A DNA stretch of 64,000 bases from Candidatus Omnitrophota bacterium (GTDB lineage: Bacteria > Ratteibacteria > UBA8468 > B48-G9 > JAFGKM01): assembly GCA_023819375.1 (NCBI GenBank), contig JAMWDI010000001.1, forward strand, positions 295,685-359,684. The letters run 5' to 3'. The notes beneath the pieces were generated by a model, which saw only the letters and a list, made by a program, of their open reading frames with translations, did not search any database and was not told the DNA's origin. Below are positions 27,162 to 37,094 of this stretch, piece by piece. Both the position numbers and the translations under genes were made by a program. The number at the start of each line of letters is the position of its first letter. The first letter of the stretch is position 1.

Positions 27162-28526
27162 ATGGACAATATTTTTAAAAAAATTGAAGACTTTATTCAG
27201 GAAAATAAACTTATTTGTGAAAATGACAAGATTTTACTTGCAGTTTCTGGAGGGCCCGATTCTGTTTTTCTTTTTCACTTTTTTCTCTATCTTTTAAAAA
27301 TTAAAAAAATTGAAATTAAAGTTGCTTATATTCATCATCATTTAAGAGAAGAAGCAGATAAGGAAGTAGAATTTGTGAAAAATCTCACAAATAAATACAG
27401 TATTGAATTTTTCAAAGAAGATATTGAAATTTTAGAAAAAAAGAATATAGAAAAAATATTAAGAGAAAAGAGATATGAAAAATTATATGAAATTGCTGAA
27501 AAAATAAAATTTAATAAAATAGCAACTGGCCATACTCTTGATGACAATGTTGAGACAATTATTATGAATTTTTTACGAGGATGTGGAATTTCTGGACTAT
27601 GTGGTATATGGCCTTCAAATAAAATAATTCCTGACTCACAAATAACGGTAATAAGACCTCTTTTATGTGTTGAAAAAAAAGAAATAATAGAGTATCTTAA
27701 AAAGAATGGAATAGAATATTTAATTGATACTTCAAATCTTTCTCTCTCTTTTTTTAGGAATAGGGTTAGATATGAAATAATTCCTTTTCTTCTTAAATAC
27801 AACCCATCTTTTAAAAAACAAATCTTTAAAATGAGTTTCATCATTCGGGATGAAGAATTATTTCTCAAAAAATGTGTTGAAAAAATTTACAATGATCTTG
27901 TTTGTATAAAAAATGGGAAATTTATTGTTAATATAGAAAAATTTAATGAACTTGATATTTGTTTGAAAAGAAGAGTTGCGGGGCAGATATATAAAAATAT
28001 CAAAAAAACTTTCTATGTCAATTTCAGAATTGTTGAAAAAATTTTAAACCATATTGAAAAGGGAATTAATGTTTTTGACGAGGAAGTAATTGATAGAATT
28101 TTAAAAGATGTAAGGATTGAAGAAAAAAATTTTCTTTACAAAGTTAACATTCCTGGAATTACTGAATTTGATAATATAGTGATAGAAACAGAATATGTCA
28201 ATTTTTCAGAAAAGATTTTTGAAAATACTGATAAATTTACTGCTTTTTTTGATTTTTCAAAGATAAAAGGCGAAATTTTTGTGAGAAATAGAAAAATTGG
28301 AGATAGGTTTAAACCACTTGGATTTAGAAATGAAAAAAGATTATCAAGATTTATGATTGATAAAAAAATACCAGTTTACGAAAGGGACAAAATTCTTATC
28401 TTTGAAAATAATGGAAAGATCATGTGGGTATGTGGATATGAAATATCTGAAGAATTCAAAGTTGAAGAAAATACAGAAAAAATTTTGAAGATTACTGTAA
28501 TAAAAAAGGAAAATGATTTATGTTAA
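27162..28526 (+). CDS. tilS: tRNA(Ile)-lysidine synthase
   Basis: Converts cytidine 34 of the CAU-anticodon tRNA-Ile to lysidine. The PP-loop ATP motif SGGPDSVFLFHFF is at about residues 30-42, AYIHHHLREEA and ATGHTLDDNVETIIMNFLRG follow, and RNRVRYEIIPFL is the family's TilS-specific segment. The C-terminal domain is present (GDRFKPLGFRNEKRLSRFM, VCGYEISEEFKV). At 454 residues it is full length. It starts the TU with an extended -10 and no RBS, and overlaps the next gene by 7 nt. Confidence 0.96.
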   Translation: MDNIFKKIEDFIQENKLICENDKILLAVSGGPDSVFLFHFFLYLLKIKKIEIKVAYIHHHLREEADKEVEFVKNLTNKYSIEFFKEDIEILEKKNIEKILREKRYEKLYEIAEKIKFNKIATGHTLDDNVETIIMNFLRGCGISGLCGIWPSNKIIPDSQITVIRPLLCVEKKEIIEYLKKNGIEYLIDTSNLSLSFFRNRVRYEIIPFLLKYNPSFKKQIFKMSFIIRDEELFLKKCVEKIYNDLVCIKNGKFIVNIEKFNELDICLKRRVAGQIYKNIKKTFYVNFRIVEKILNHIEKGINVFDEEVIDRILKDVRIEEKNFLYKVNIPGITEFDNIVIETEYVNFSEKIFENTDKFTAFFDFSKIKGEIFVRNRKIGDRFKPLGFRNEKRLSRFMIDKKIPVYERDKILIFENNGKIMWVCGYEISEEFKVEENTEKILKITVIKKENDLC

Positions 28527-28984
28527 AATATAAAAATGGGTTGAAAGGAAAATTGGGAATAACTCTTATAGAAATAATTGTGGGTATTCTTATAATTCTT
28601 TCAATTGCTTCTGCTTCTCTTCCTGTTTTACACAAAACAAGAAATAAAGCATTAATCACAAAAACAAAAAGTATTATAGATTCTATTGAGGTAGCCCTTT
28701 CAGTTTATGAAACAGATTTTGGAGATTATCCAGAATGGGATGGAAATGGAAGCAAAATCCTTGTTGAAGTTCTTCAAGGGCCCTGTAATAGTGATAGATG
28801 GAATGGACCTTATATTAGATTCAAAAAGAAAGAGATAGATAGAAATGGAAATATTATTGATTCATGGGGAAATCCTATTATTTACAAATATCCTCAAAAT
28901 GAATATAATAATGTCCCTTTTATTCTTATTTCACCTGGGAAAGATGGTAAAATTGGAACAGAGGATGATATAGGGAACTGGTAA
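28520..28984 (+). CDS. Type II secretion major pseudopilin-like protein (GspG type)
   Basis: A 154-residue prepilin. The basic leader ends KLG before ITLIEIIVGILIIL, matching the prepilin peptidase site with Glu at +5, and a single N-terminal membrane helix. The C-terminus SPGKDGKIGTEDDIGNW is the calcium-loop end of GspG proteins, and LVEVLQGPCNSDRWNGPYI is similar to the GspG variable region. It overlaps tilS by 7 nt; no other gsp genes are near, so it is an orphan pseudopilin. It differs from the H-X9-DG type at 55713. Confidence 0.85.
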   Translation: MLKYKNGLKGKLGITLIEIIVGILIILSIASASLPVLHKTRNKALITKTKSIIDSIEVALSVYETDFGDYPEWDGNGSKILVEVLQGPCNSDRWNGPYIRFKKKEIDRNGNIIDSWGNPIIYKYPQNEYNNVPFILISPGKDGKIGTEDDIGNW

Positions 28985-28985
28985 A

Positions 28986-29714
28986 ATGAAAAGATTTGAA
29001 GTTGGACTTAAAATTATTAAAAAAACAGGAGAATATTTAAAAAAAGAAATTGATAAGGTTCGGAAAATAAAAGAATTGAAATATGATGTCAAACTTTTGC
29101 AGGACCTTAAAAGTGAAAAATTTATTATTGAAAATATAAAAAATTTTTATCCAGATGATAGTTTTTTATGTGAAGAAGAGGGTTTACTGGGAAAAGATAA
29201 AGAAAATTTATGGATAATAGACCCCTTAGATGGAAGTTTAAATTTTTCAAGGGGAATTCCTCATTATTGTATCTCAATTGCTTTTATTGGAAAAAATGAA
29301 AATTTTGGAATTGTTTATGATTTTTTAAGAAAAGAAATTTTTACTGGAATTAAAGGAAAAGGTGCATTTTTAAATGGGAAGAAGATCTGTGTTAGTAATT
29401 TGAATAAAATAGAGGAAGCAATTTTAAGTGTGGGTTTTATGAGGAGTATTAAAGATATAAATTACGGAATTAAGTTTTTATCAGATACTATAAGAAAGGT
29501 TAAAAGAATAAGAATAATGGGTTCTGCGTGTTTAGATATCTGTTATGTTGCCTGTGGAAGAATTGATTTTGCAGTTTATTTAGAACTTAAAAGATGGGAT
29601 TATGAAGGAGCAAAAATTATTTTAGAGGAGGCAGGTGGAAATTTTGAAGAAAAAAAAGTAAATGGCATTAAAGTTTTTATTGCCTCAAATGGAAAATTGA
29701 AATTGGAGTTTTAA
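28986..29714 (+). CDS. Inositol monophosphatase-family phosphatase
   Basis: A magnesium-dependent phosphatase of 242 residues. The metal site is spread over FLCEEEG (Glu), WIIDPLDGSLNF (DPxDGS) and KRWDYEGAKIILEEAGG (WDxxG). These are all the residues needed for catalysis in the IMPase/CysQ/FBPase family. It is between the pseudopilin and a histidine kinase, overlapping the latter by one base. The natural substrate (inositol phosphate, PAP or fructose-bisphosphate) is not determined by these motifs. Confidence 0.87.
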   Translation: MKRFEVGLKIIKKTGEYLKKEIDKVRKIKELKYDVKLLQDLKSEKFIIENIKNFYPDDSFLCEEEGLLGKDKENLWIIDPLDGSLNFSRGIPHYCISIAFIGKNENFGIVYDFLRKEIFTGIKGKGAFLNGKKICVSNLNKIEEAILSVGFMRSIKDINYGIKFLSDTIRKVKRIRIMGSACLDICYVACGRIDFAVYLELKRWDYEGAKIILEEAGGNFEEKKVNGIKVFIASNGKLKLEF

Positions 29715-31015
29715 TGGAAAAGAAAAAATTTTTAAAACTTGATAGTTTAATGTTAAAACCGGTTTCCATTCTGATAGATAAATTCAATTTACTTATAAGA
29801 AAACTTGAATCAAGAGAAAAAACAACAGAGGTTAATGGCTTTGTTTCTGATTTAATTGAAGAATTAAAAGATGTTGAAAAGGGTATTCTTGGCTTTTTTG
29901 CAGAAATACTTTTTATGTATCATCTTTCTGAAAGGATGGTAAGTATTGAAAATGAAATATCACTTATTGAAATTCTTGGCGAAAGAACAAAAGAATTTAT
30001 CAAGCCAGATTTTATAAAAATTTATTTAAAAACACCTGATGAAAAATTATCTCCTGCTTACAGTTTCCCATTGGATTTTGATGATACTTCTTTAATTGAA
30101 ATAATAAATGAAAATTTTGAAAAAGGAGAAAGTTTGCTTTATGAAAAAAGGATTAATAATAAGTTTTACTCAATCCTGATGATACCTCTAAGGACGACAA
30201 AGGAAAAATATGGATTATTTGTTGTAGGAAAAGAAAAAAGGAATTCTTTTAAATCAGAAGAGATTACTCTTTTAATTGCTGGTAGTTCTGTAATAAGTTT
30301 TTCAATTACTAATATAAAATTGATGCAAAAAATGATATTGAACGAACGCCTTGTAATGATAGGACAATTAATTTCTGGTCTTTCCCATGATTTAAGAAAT
30401 ATATTAACTAAACTGGAAAATGGAATATATTTTATTGAGACAGGAATGGAAGAAAAAGATATGGAGGATATTAAAATTGGAAAGGAAATAATTAAAAAAA
30501 ATTATATAAAACTGAAGGAATTTGTTCTTTCAATGATTGATTATTCAAGAGAAAGAGAAATTCTCCTTGAAGAGATAAATCTTGATTCTCTTATTGATGA
30601 TGTAATTTTTTATTTTGATGGGATTCTTAAAGAAAAAAATATTAAGATTGTAAAGGAATTTGACGAAAATTTGAAAATAGTTAAAGTAGATAGACATAGA
30701 ATTGAAAGGATGCTCTCAAATTTAATTCAAAATTCCATTGATGCTGTTGAAGAAAATAAAGGAGTGATTAAAATAAAAACAAAAAATCTTGAAAATTCTT
30801 TTCAAATTATAGTAGAAGATAATGGTTGCGGGATACCTGAAAAAAATTTAAATAAAATTTTTGATATCTTTTTCACAACAAAAGGTTCAAGAGGAACAGG
30901 GTTTGGACTTGCAATTGTTCAAAAAATAGTTAAAGAGCATAATGGAAAAATAGAAGTAAATTCAAAAGTTGGGGAGGGGACAATCTTTACAATTACTTTA
31001 CCAAAACTTTTATAA
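29714..31015 (+). CDS. Soluble GAF-type sensor histidine kinase
   Basis: A 433-residue kinase without membrane helices. Residues about 60-200 are a GAF-like region (SILMIPLRTTKEKYGLFVVG). The phospho-acceptor box is LISGLSHDLRNIL at about residue 220, followed by the ATPase domain with NLIQNSIDAVEEN (N box), VEDNGCGIP (G1), FFTTKGSRGTGFGLAIV (F/G2 boxes) and GEGTIFTITLP. No response regulator is adjacent, so it is an orphan. The signal is likely cytoplasmic. The convergent UroD-like gene ends only 7 nt away. Confidence 0.87.
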   Translation: MEKKKFLKLDSLMLKPVSILIDKFNLLIRKLESREKTTEVNGFVSDLIEELKDVEKGILGFFAEILFMYHLSERMVSIENEISLIEILGERTKEFIKPDFIKIYLKTPDEKLSPAYSFPLDFDDTSLIEIINENFEKGESLLYEKRINNKFYSILMIPLRTTKEKYGLFVVGKEKRNSFKSEEITLLIAGSSVISFSITNIKLMQKMILNERLVMIGQLISGLSHDLRNILTKLENGIYFIETGMEEKDMEDIKIGKEIIKKNYIKLKEFVLSMIDYSREREILLEEINLDSLIDDVIFYFDGILKEKNIKIVKEFDENLKIVKVDRHRIERMLSNLIQNSIDAVEENKGVIKIKTKNLENSFQIIVEDNGCGIPEKNLNKIFDIFFTTKGSRGTGFGLAIVQKIVKEHNGKIEVNSKVGEGTIFTITLPKLL

Positions 31016-31022
31016 TTCAACT

Positions 31023-32171
31023 TTATCTTATCGGATACTTACCAAATTCTATACCTGCCTGAATAAATTCTATATAGTTCTGTTCTTCTTCAAATGGAAT
31101 TGGTGCTGATTCAGGTATATCAGATGGAATCAAAATAAATCTTCCTTTCCTTGCTCCTTGTAAAATACATTCTTTTACAAGTTCCCTTATTTCTCCCTTT
31201 GTTCTGAATTGAAGGTCTTCTACTAAAATCCCACCCATTATGGTAATTGAATCTCCTACAATTTTTCTCACCTTTAATATTTTGTTTGGTATTTCATAAC
31301 TATTACAAATAGGTTCAAGTATATCAACCGGCATTTTTAAAACAAGAGGCAAAAGTTCTTCTATCCCATCATGCCAGTGATAACAAACATAGTTAAAATT
31401 GCCTCTTTTTAAAATTTCAATTAAATTTTTATCAAATCGTAAAACAAATTCTGAAAAGATCTTTTTAATATCATGAAAATATTCAATAGGTAAAGAAGGA
31501 GGAGTAGCATATTCAGCACCTCTAATTCTTATAATCGTATTTGAAATAGAAAATGAGATAAATTTATAAAGGTCAATCAATCTTTCATATATTTTTTCAA
31601 GGAGTTGAATTATTAATTTTGTATAGTCAAGGGCAAATTTAGCAAAATCACCAGGTGCAAATAAAAATCCTACAACTCCAAGTGGATCAGGAAGACACAT
31701 TACCATTACACCTTTATCTCCAAGTTTTTTTTCCATTTCATGAAAATCTGAAAGATCAGGTTGATAAGGAATATAAGGTAAAGATAAAAATTTATAAATA
31801 TCCTTTTCTCTTTCAATCCAAGGTTTTTGAACCCATTGATGAACACTCATTTCTGTTGTTCTTGCAATCCTAACAAGAGGCCCATAATCTGTTTCAACTG
31901 TCAATTTAACAATTTTTGATATTGGACTATCATGTTCTTCTTCAACTTTTACATCTATTGATTCAGGCGCAGAAAAAAAGAAGCCAGTTTTTGGTTTGTA
32001 AAATTGAAATGTATCCTGAAGTTCCTTTGCAATTTTTAATAAATTTTCAAAACTTTTATGCTTTTTCCAGAAACTGTCTTCGTCAAATGGATTTATTTTA
32101 TATAATGAAACTGGAACTCTGTCAGGAATACCACCTCTCAAAACTGTTTGTATCCTTTCTTTACTTGTCAT
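31023..32171 (-). CDS. Uroporphyrinogen-decarboxylase-fold protein
   Basis: A 382-residue UroD-superfamily protein, paralogous in fold to 24829-25884. VLRGGIPDRVPVSLY near the N-terminus, GVMVMCLPDPLGVVGFLF, NYVCYHWHDGIEELLPLVLK, DILEPICNSYE and TIMGGILVEDLQF are characteristic. It lies directly after a sugar-phosphate isomerase-like gene on the same strand (adjacent with no gap). The function is unknown; UroD-fold proteins in similar clusters may act on corrinoid methyl groups or sugar acids. Confidence 0.75.
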   Translation of the reverse strand: MTSKERIQTVLRGGIPDRVPVSLYKINPFDEDSFWKKHKSFENLLKIAKELQDTFQFYKPKTGFFFSAPESIDVKVEEEHDSPISKIVKLTVETDYGPLVRIARTTEMSVHQWVQKPWIEREKDIYKFLSLPYIPYQPDLSDFHEMEKKLGDKGVMVMCLPDPLGVVGFLFAPGDFAKFALDYTKLIIQLLEKIYERLIDLYKFISFSISNTIIRIRGAEYATPPSLPIEYFHDIKKIFSEFVLRFDKNLIEILKRGNFNYVCYHWHDGIEELLPLVLKMPVDILEPICNSYEIPNKILKVRKIVGDSITIMGGILVEDLQFRTKGEIRELVKECILQGARKGRFILIPSDIPESAPIPFEEEQNYIEFIQAGIEFGKYPIR

Positions 32172-33011
32172 TTATTTTCTCCCAAGTATTTTATCTATCG
32201 CAAGTGAAGTATTATATATTTTTGTTTCAGGATAATGTCTATATGGCCCAACTTCAGCGGTTAGATAACTGTCATACCCAATTTCTTTCAATGCTTTTAT
32301 AACTTCAGGCCAGTTAACATCACCTTCAAGTAAATCACAGAAACCATTTATATTTCCAATAGAGAGTTTAAAATCTTTAAGATGTATTCTCTTAATTAAT
32401 TTCCCAAGTATCCTGATCCACATCTCAGGGAAACCAATTATTAAAATGTTACCAACATCAAAATAAACTTTTACATATTCAGAACCAATTTCTTCAACAA
32501 AATTTTTCATTTCAAGAGGGCTTAAAAGAAACTTATTCCATACATTTTCAACACAGATATATACTTTCAATTTTTCTGCAAGTTCAACATATTTCTTTAT
32601 TGATTCTTGACTTCTTTTATAACATAAATCATAACTTACTATTTCACCTTCCCCTGACAGTGGCGCAACAACACCAGGAACTACAAGAAGAGCATCTGTT
32701 CCGAGATAATTAGCAAATTTAAGTCCCTTTTCAAGCAATTCCTCTCCCTTTTTTCTTATTTCTGAATTTGAACTTGAAAGTGGATATTGCCAAAACTGTC
32801 CAACAAGTAAACTTGCTATTTCAAGTCCATTTTTTCTAACAATTTCTCCAACTTTTTTAACTTCATCTTCTGAAGAATTTAAATTTAAAATTCCTCCTTC
32901 TTCAGATGTATTCAACTCTACTGCTTCAAATCCAGCATCTTTTATTATTTTTAATCCATCTTCAAATTTTAAATTTGAAGGCAAAACCCAAACATTTATA
33001 CTTTTTTTCAT
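32172..33011 (-). CDS. Sugar phosphate isomerase/epimerase (xylose isomerase-like TIM barrel)
   Basis: 279 residues of the AP_endonuc_2/xylose-isomerase-like fold. VELNTSEEGGI carries the first acidic metal ligand, VENVWNKFLLSPLEM the second (Glu), YFDVGNILI the Asp, RIHLKDF the His and LTAEVGPYRHYP the closing Glu. AAAGGAGG precedes the ATG. Only 13 nt separate it from the GNAT gene upstream. A sugar or inositol-derivative isomerase is likely; the substrate cannot be assigned. Confidence 0.82.
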   Translation of the reverse strand: MKKSINVWVLPSNLKFEDGLKIIKDAGFEAVELNTSEEGGILNLNSSEDEVKKVGEIVRKNGLEIASLLVGQFWQYPLSSSNSEIRKKGEELLEKGLKFANYLGTDALLVVPGVVAPLSGEGEIVSYDLCYKRSQESIKKYVELAEKLKVYICVENVWNKFLLSPLEMKNFVEEIGSEYVKVYFDVGNILIIGFPEMWIRILGKLIKRIHLKDFKLSIGNINGFCDLLEGDVNWPEVIKALKEIGYDSYLTAEVGPYRHYPETKIYNTSLAIDKILGRK

Positions 33012-33024
33012 TTAATACCTCCTT

Positions 33025-34155
33025 TTAAATATGGTCAATTAAAGGAAAAAATAAATCAAAAGGTAAAAACTTTTCTACCAATTTTCCTGCCTTCCCATCA
33101 ATTTTAATTCCTTTACCTGAAAAATCAAAAAATAATCTTACCATTTCTTCTTCATTTAATTTTACAATATTTTCACTTTCTTCAATAAATTTTAATTTTC
33201 CTTTTTCTTTTCTTATTCCAACTCTACTTTTTCCTTCTATTTCAAATAATACTTCATCTTCTTCTGATAGTTTATCCTCAATTACTGACTTATATGTTTC
33301 AATTGTTTTTTTTAAATCTATTATTTTTATCATACCACAAGGTTCAATCCTCCAATAAGAACTGCAATCTACAATAATATCTGGTATATCTTCAAAACTT
33401 CCATATTCAAGAATGAATGAATTTTTACCAAATCTATCACATAAATATTTTAAAATACCAACTATTAAATACTCATCACCACCAACTTCATAAACTCTTA
33501 TTTCCAAACCAGAACTTTCTGTACTTCCAGCAACAACATAACCAAATTTACCATTATCTTCTGAATAATATAAGGATGTCCCAAATTTAGTATAAATTAG
33601 TTGAAAATAATCATAATCTCTCTCTATTCTGTATCTTTTTTCATTGTAAACTTCAATAATCTTATTTAAAATTTCTTTTTCTCCGAGATATCTTTTTGCT
33701 TCAACACTCTTTACTTTTTTCTTTTCAAGTCCTCTTTTTGTTATATTTAGAAGAACTAATTTACCCCCTATTTCATAACCAAAGTTTTTATATCTATGTC
33801 TATCTCCCCACAAAATTGAAAGAGGATAACCCTCATCTTCCATTTTTTTTATAGCATAATTCATTAAAGTGCTCATATATCCTTTTCCTCTTTCTTCATA
33901 TTTCGTTGAAACAGCACCTATTCCTCCAAGTTTTATCTTTAAATCCTTTTGAATTAATGTCAAAGGGAAAATTCTTACAAGAGAAAGAATATTTTCATTT
34001 TCTTCAATTACCAAAATATTCTGATAATCTAACTTTTCTTTTTTCCAGACGTGAGGATATCTTATACAAAAAGAATTAAAAGAATGGCCATAAACATCTT
34101 CTAAAAACCTCATAATTTTTTCAAAATCTTTTTCTCCAAGATTTTTAATTTCCAT
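33025..34155 (-). CDS. Eis-like GNAT N-acetyltransferase
   Basis: A 376-residue protein whose first 150 residues form a GNAT fold: VRIFPLTL, the acetyl-CoA loop VSTKYEERGKGYMSTLMNYA, and SILWGDRHRYKNFGYEIGG. A second, degraded acetyltransferase-like half and a terminal SCP2-like domain (IKIDGKAGKLVEKFLPFD) complete the layout of Eis-family enzymes. The substrate is unknown; some relatives acetylate aminoglycosides or lysines, but the context gives no resistance signal. It is divergent from lpxB with 48 nt between the ATGs. Confidence 0.8.
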   Translation of the reverse strand: MEIKNLGEKDFEKIMRFLEDVYGHSFNSFCIRYPHVWKKEKLDYQNILVIEENENILSLVRIFPLTLIQKDLKIKLGGIGAVSTKYEERGKGYMSTLMNYAIKKMEDEGYPLSILWGDRHRYKNFGYEIGGKLVLLNITKRGLEKKKVKSVEAKRYLGEKEILNKIIEVYNEKRYRIERDYDYFQLIYTKFGTSLYYSEDNGKFGYVVAGSTESSGLEIRVYEVGGDEYLIVGILKYLCDRFGKNSFILEYGSFEDIPDIIVDCSSYWRIEPCGMIKIIDLKKTIETYKSVIEDKLSEEDEVLFEIEGKSRVGIRKEKGKLKFIEESENIVKLNEEEMVRLFFDFSGKGIKIDGKAGKLVEKFLPFDLFFPLIDHI

Positions 34156-34203
34156 TTTTTTCTTATTCTTTTGTGTAATATAATATCATAAAAAATTAAA
34201 AAG

Positions 34204-35307
34204 ATGAAAATATTTATTCTTGCTGGTGAAAAGTCTGGTGATAATTATGGTGCCTTATTATGTAAAAATTTAAAAAAATTAAAAAGGGATATAATCATTC
34301 TGGGAACTGGTGGAAAAGAAATGGAAAAAGAAGGAGTTGAGATTATAAAGAGCAATCTTTTTGGAATTATGGGTTTTTCTGGTGTTATTAAAAGAATTGT
34401 TCCTTATTATATTTTTTTAAAAAAAGTTCTAAAAAGGATAAAAGAGGAAAATCCAGATTTAATTATTTTCATAGATAACCCTGCATTTAACTTAAGAATT
34501 GCTGAAAGACTAAGAAAAAGATATAGAACCTGTTATTATATTCCACCAAAAATTTGGGCTTATCATAAATATAATATAAAAATTTTAAGAAAATATATTG
34601 ATTTTGTTATTCCTATTTTTCCATTTGAAAAAGATATTTACGAAAAAGAAAATATTCCAAATTTTTATTTTGGACACCCATTTATTGACCTTATAAAAAA
34701 TGAAAGTGAAATTTTATCTGAAAAAGAGCAAGATGAATATTTGATAGGAATTTTACCTGGAAGCAGAAAAGAAGAAGTAAAATATAATTTACCAGTAATG
34801 ATGAAAGTTGCTGAAATTTTGAATAAAGAGAAAAAAACAAGAATTTTAATATCTGCAAGTGAAAGTAAAATAGAAAAAATTATAAAAAATATTACTAAAA
34901 ATTTCAAACTGGAATACTCTATAATTGATGACTTATACAAAATTATTAAAAGTTCGGATGTTGTCCTTGCTGTCTCAGGAACAGTAAACCTTGAAGTTGC
35001 ATACTTTGAAAAACCAATGATTGTTTTCTATAAAACTTCAATACTCAACTATTTATTAGCAAAGTGGAAAGTAAAATTGAAAATGATAAGCCCTGTTAAT
35101 ATAGTTGTTGGAAGAAAAATTGTTCCTGAATATGTTCAGAATTTTAAAATAGTTGAGGTTGTTGAAAGTTTAAAAGAATTACTCAATAAAGGACTTTTAT
35201 ATATAAAAGAAATAAATGGTTTTAAAAAATTGAAAGAAACTTTTAAAGAAAAAAATGTCAGTGAAAAGATTGCAAAATTTATAATTGAAGGAATTTTGAA
35301 ATGCTAA
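34204..35307 (+). CDS. lpxB: Lipid-A-disaccharide synthase
   Basis: Condenses UDP-diacylglucosamine with lipid X to form the lipid A disaccharide, which implies an outer membrane with lipid A. ILAGEKSGDNYGALL opens the protein, ILGTGGKEMEKEGVEII, NLFGIMGFSGVI, IFIDNPAFNLRIAERLR, YIPPKIWAYHKY and ILPGSRKEEVKYNLPVMM are all LpxB signatures. VLAVSGTVNLEVAYFEKPMIVFYKT is broken here by phrasing only, not in the gene. At 367 residues it is full length. A TATAAT at 34179-34184 gives a short leader. It overlaps the exporter gene by 7 nt. Confidence 0.96.
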   Translation: MKIFILAGEKSGDNYGALLCKNLKKLKRDIIILGTGGKEMEKEGVEIIKSNLFGIMGFSGVIKRIVPYYIFLKKVLKRIKEENPDLIIFIDNPAFNLRIAERLRKRYRTCYYIPPKIWAYHKYNIKILRKYIDFVIPIFPFEKDIYEKENIPNFYFGHPFIDLIKNESEILSEKEQDEYLIGILPGSRKEEVKYNLPVMMKVAEILNKEKKTRILISASESKIEKIIKNITKNFKLEYSIIDDLYKIIKSSDVVLAVSGTVNLEVAYFEKPMIVFYKTSILNYLLAKWKVKLKMISPVNIVVGRKIVPEYVQNFKIVEVVESLKELLNKGLLYIKEINGFKKLKETFKEKNVSEKIAKFIIEGILKC

Positions 35308-37094
35308 AGGAATATTTTAAACTAAAAAAATATGTAAAAATAAGATTTAAGTTTATTTTGGCGGGTTTATTTTTCTTATTTTTAGGCATAATAACAAATA
35401 GTATTTCCTTTACAGCAATAATACCTTTAATGGATATAGTTTTGTCTGGGAAGAAAATAAAATTACCTGAAAATTTACCAGTTTCCATTGGGAACAAAAT
35501 TGAACCAGTGATATCAAAATTAAATACATATCCTCCTTTATTGGTTTTAAAATATTTGATTTTATTTGTAATCCTAACATTCTTCCTAAAAGGTCTTTTT
35601 TATTATCTCAATAATTATTTCTTCAAGTTTTTTTCTGCAAGAACTCTGGCTGATATAAGGAATAAACTTTATAAAAAGATTTTAAATCTTCCATTAGATT
35701 TTTATTCCTCAACCCAAACAGGAGAAATTACTACAAGAATTATATATGATGTGGGTATTTTAAGTAGTGCAATTGAATCTTTTTTCCCTAACTTTCTTTT
35801 TCCTATTTTTCTTGCTTTTAATTATTTTCTAATAGCATTCATTATTGACTGGAAACTCTCTTTAATTTCAATTATTATTTTCCCTTTAATTTTCATTCCT
35901 ATTTCTCAATTAAGTAAAAAATTAAGACAACTTGGGAAAGCAATTCAAGAAACATATGGGAAAGTTGCAAATTTTATAAATGAAACTGCTTTTGGACAAA
36001 AAATTATAAAGGCATATAATCTTGAAGAAAAAATGATAAAAAGATTTGAGAAAAGTAATGAAGAGATTTTTAGAACAGTTATATCAACAAATGCAAGAGT
36101 TTTACTTATTTCCCCTTTTATTGATTTTTCTATTGCAATTGGTTCTTGTTTTATTGTATATTATGCAGGTAATAAAATAATAACAGGTTCTATAAGCCCT
36201 GGATTTTTATCTCTCTTTTTATTTTCTTTATTTTCAACAGTAAGTCCTTTAAAGGAAGCAATGCAAACATATGCAATTTTAAAACATTCAAGTTCTGCAT
36301 TGCCACGTATTTTTTCTATTTTTGATCTTGAAGCAAAAATTAAAGATGAAGGAGAAGAAATTTTTACAGGTTTAAAAGAAAAAATTGAATTTAAAAATGT
36401 CAGTTTTGCCTATAATAATTCAACCCTTATTCTTAAAAACATAAACATAACTGTAAAAAAAGGGGAAAAAATAGGGATTGTTGGGAAAATAGGATCAGGA
36501 AAAAGCACTCTGGTTGGACTTCTTTTAAGATTCTATGATACAAATTCAGGAAAGATAGAAATTGATGGAAAAAATATAAAAGTTTTTAAAATTGAAACCC
36601 TAAGGAATCATATCGGCTATGTTCCTCAGGAACCAATTATTTTCTATGGCACGATAAAGGAAAATATAACTCTGGGAGATGAAAATGATGAGAGATTTAG
36701 AGAAATAATAAAATTGGTTGGATTGGATAATTTTATAGAAGAATTGCCAGAGAAGGAAAATACAATTATAGGGGAAAGAGGGGTAAATCTATCTGGAGGG
36801 CAAAAACAATTAATCTCCATAGCAAGAGCAATTTATAAAGATCCTGAAATTTTAATTTTTGATGAAGCAACTGCATCTCTTGATGGTGAATCAGAAAGAA
36901 TTGTTCAATCAGCAATTGAAAAAATCATGGAAGGAAGGACTGTTTTTATAGTGGCTCATAGATTATCAACAATCAAAAACGCCACAAAAATTGTAGTTCT
37001 TGAGAATGGTGAAATCGTCGAAGAAGGTACACATGAAGAACTTTATGAAAAAAAAGGCATTTACTATAAATTTTTCTGTATGCAAAAAATTTAA
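35301..37094 (+). CDS. MsbA-like ABC exporter
   Basis: A half-transporter of 597 residues: six membrane helices in residues 1-320 and an ATPase domain with IVGKIGSGKSTLVGLLLR (Walker A), GYVPQEPIIFYGTI (Q loop), NLSGGQKQLISIARA (signature), ILIFDEATASLD (Walker B) and VAHRLSTIKNA (H loop). Coupling to lpxB suggests lipid A or other lipid flipping across the inner membrane. Family members also move drugs or peptides. Its TAA stop lies within a TTAA palindrome shared with the stop of marC on the other strand. Confidence 0.87.
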   Translation: MLKEYFKLKKYVKIRFKFILAGLFFLFLGIITNSISFTAIIPLMDIVLSGKKIKLPENLPVSIGNKIEPVISKLNTYPPLLVLKYLILFVILTFFLKGLFYYLNNYFFKFFSARTLADIRNKLYKKILNLPLDFYSSTQTGEITTRIIYDVGILSSAIESFFPNFLFPIFLAFNYFLIAFIIDWKLSLISIIIFPLIFIPISQLSKKLRQLGKAIQETYGKVANFINETAFGQKIIKAYNLEEKMIKRFEKSNEEIFRTVISTNARVLLISPFIDFSIAIGSCFIVYYAGNKIITGSISPGFLSLFLFSLFSTVSPLKEAMQTYAILKHSSSALPRIFSIFDLEAKIKDEGEEIFTGLKEKIEFKNVSFAYNNSTLILKNINITVKKGEKIGIVGKIGSGKSTLVGLLLRFYDTNSGKIEIDGKNIKVFKIETLRNHIGYVPQEPIIFYGTIKENITLGDENDERFREIIKLVGLDNFIEELPEKENTIIGERGVNLSGGQKQLISIARAIYKDPEILIFDEATASLDGESERIVQSAIEKIMEGRTVFIVAHRLSTIKNATKIVVLENGEIVEEGTHEELYEKKGIYYKFFCMQKI

